Below, one piece after another: positions 63,079 through 64,000 of a DNA stretch of 64,000 bases. How positions within the stretch are numbered: position 1 is the stretch's first letter; every line of letters starts with the position of its first letter. The notes under the pieces were generated by a model. It searched no databases. It was given only the letters and a program-made list of their open reading frames with translations, and was not told the DNA's origin. Origin of the DNA: Antedon mediterranea. Its lineage: Eukaryota; Echinodermata; Crinoidea; Comatulida; Antedonidae. The position numbers and the translations under genes are program-made. Location of the stretch: the NCBI RefSeq assembly GCF_964355755.1, contig NC_092678.1:10762922-10826921 (forward strand), in the 5' to 3' direction.

Positions 63079-64000
63079 GGAGACGTTTTAGACCATTTTG
63101 TGATTTTCGAAAAAACTTGTTAACATAAAAACAGCAAAGTGCTTAGAAAAGCTTCAAATCGCATTTGGAGACGTTTTAGACCATTTTGTTCATTTCGATA
63201 AAACTTGGTTACACAAAAACATCAAAGAGCACAAAATAGCTTAATATCGTTTTAAAAACGTTTTAGACCATTTTGAGCATTTCGACAAAACTTTTTTCAC
63301 ACAAAACATCAAAGTGTACAGAATAGCTTCAAATCGCATTTGGAGACGTTTTAGACCATTTTGTGATTTTCGAAAAAACTTGTTAACATAAAAACACCAA
63401 AGTGCTTAGAAAAGCTTCAAATCGCATTTGGAGACGTTTTAGACCATTTTGTGATTTTCGAAAAAACTTGGTTACACAAAAACATCAAAGTGGTTAAAAT
63501 CACATTAGAAACCGTTTTAGACCATTTTGAGCATTTCGTTAAAACTTTTCACACAAAAACACCAAAGTGCTCAGAATACCTTCAAATCGCATTTTAAAAC
63601 GTTTTAGACCATTTTGTGATTTTCGAAAAAACTTGTTAACATAAAAACACCAAAGTGCTTAGAAAAGCTTCAAATCGCATTTGGAGACGTTTTAGACCAT
63701 TTTGTGATTTTCGAAAAAACTTGGTTACACAAAAACATCAAAGAGCACAAAATAGCTTTATATCGTTTTAAAAACGTTTTAGACCATTTTGAGCATTTCG
63801 ATGAAACTTGGTTGTACAAAAACATCAAAGTGCTTAAAATCACATTAGAACCGTTTTAGACCATTTTGAGCTTTTCGTTAAAACTTTTCACACAAAAACA
63901 CCAAAGTGCTCAGAATATCTTCAAATCGCATTTGGAGACGTTTTAGACCATTTTGTGATTTTCGAAAAAACTTTTTAACATAAAAACACCAAAGTGCTCA
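62841..64000 (-). repeat. Satellite array in inverted orientation, right block
   Basis: From 62841 to the window end every monomer reads on the opposite strand, the core appearing as CGTTTTAGACCATTTTG. On the minus strand the variants cgatataaagc (near 63755) and acgttttaaaatgcg (near 63593) occur together, as they do around 11796 and 11957, so this block is closest to the 11.3-12.0 kb type of sequence. Confidence 0.95.

Overview
The window is almost entirely satellite DNA from a eukaryotic genome. I see no convincing protein-coding, rRNA or tRNA gene. About 58.8 kb is a tandem array of an AT-rich monomer of roughly 80-88 bp. All monomers share an almost unchanging core, CAAAATGGTCTAAAACG, and differ in their 5' half, which defines a handful of monomer classes. 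These are ordered into nested higher-order repeats (HORs): a 254-bp trimer, a 438-bp pentamer, a 1,031-bp unit, a 2,223-bp unit, a 4,458-bp unit, and long paralogous blocks about 9.1 and 23 kb apart. The 88-bp period is about half a typical nucleosome repeat, and the array looks pericentromeric, centromeric or subtelomeric, but position on a chromosome cannot be read from the sequence.

Layout. 1-25947 is satellite in one orientation. 25948-31177 is a single 5,230-bp insertion. 31178-62840 is satellite again in the same orientation. At 62840/62841 the array abruptly flips, and 62841-64000 is the same satellite in the opposite orientation, with a 164-bp foldback around the junction.

The insertion is bounded by 14-bp perfect terminal inverted repeats (CACAGCTGTTTCAA) and a 4-bp TTTG target duplication. 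It also has a 17-bp subterminal inverted repeat (16/17 match) near each end, so it looks like a non-autonomous cut-and-paste DNA transposon. The uninterrupted version of the target is present in the paralogous block at about 2828-2831. Inside it, four consecutive direct repeats (677, 642, 642 and 645 bp) each carry a 62-86-bp exon-like cassette bounded by a pyrimidine-rich AG and a GTAAG. The rest is AT-rich, unrecognised sequence with short palindromes built on TAGGCCTA. No transposase is visible.

Organism. Spliceosomal-looking signals, a very long satellite and a DNA transposon show a eukaryote. The many TAGGCCTA-type words remind me of marine invertebrate, perhaps echinoderm, non-coding DNA; this is a weak impression only. 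The recurrent 60-67-residue minus-strand reading frames are by-products of the satellite and I do not annotate them as genes.
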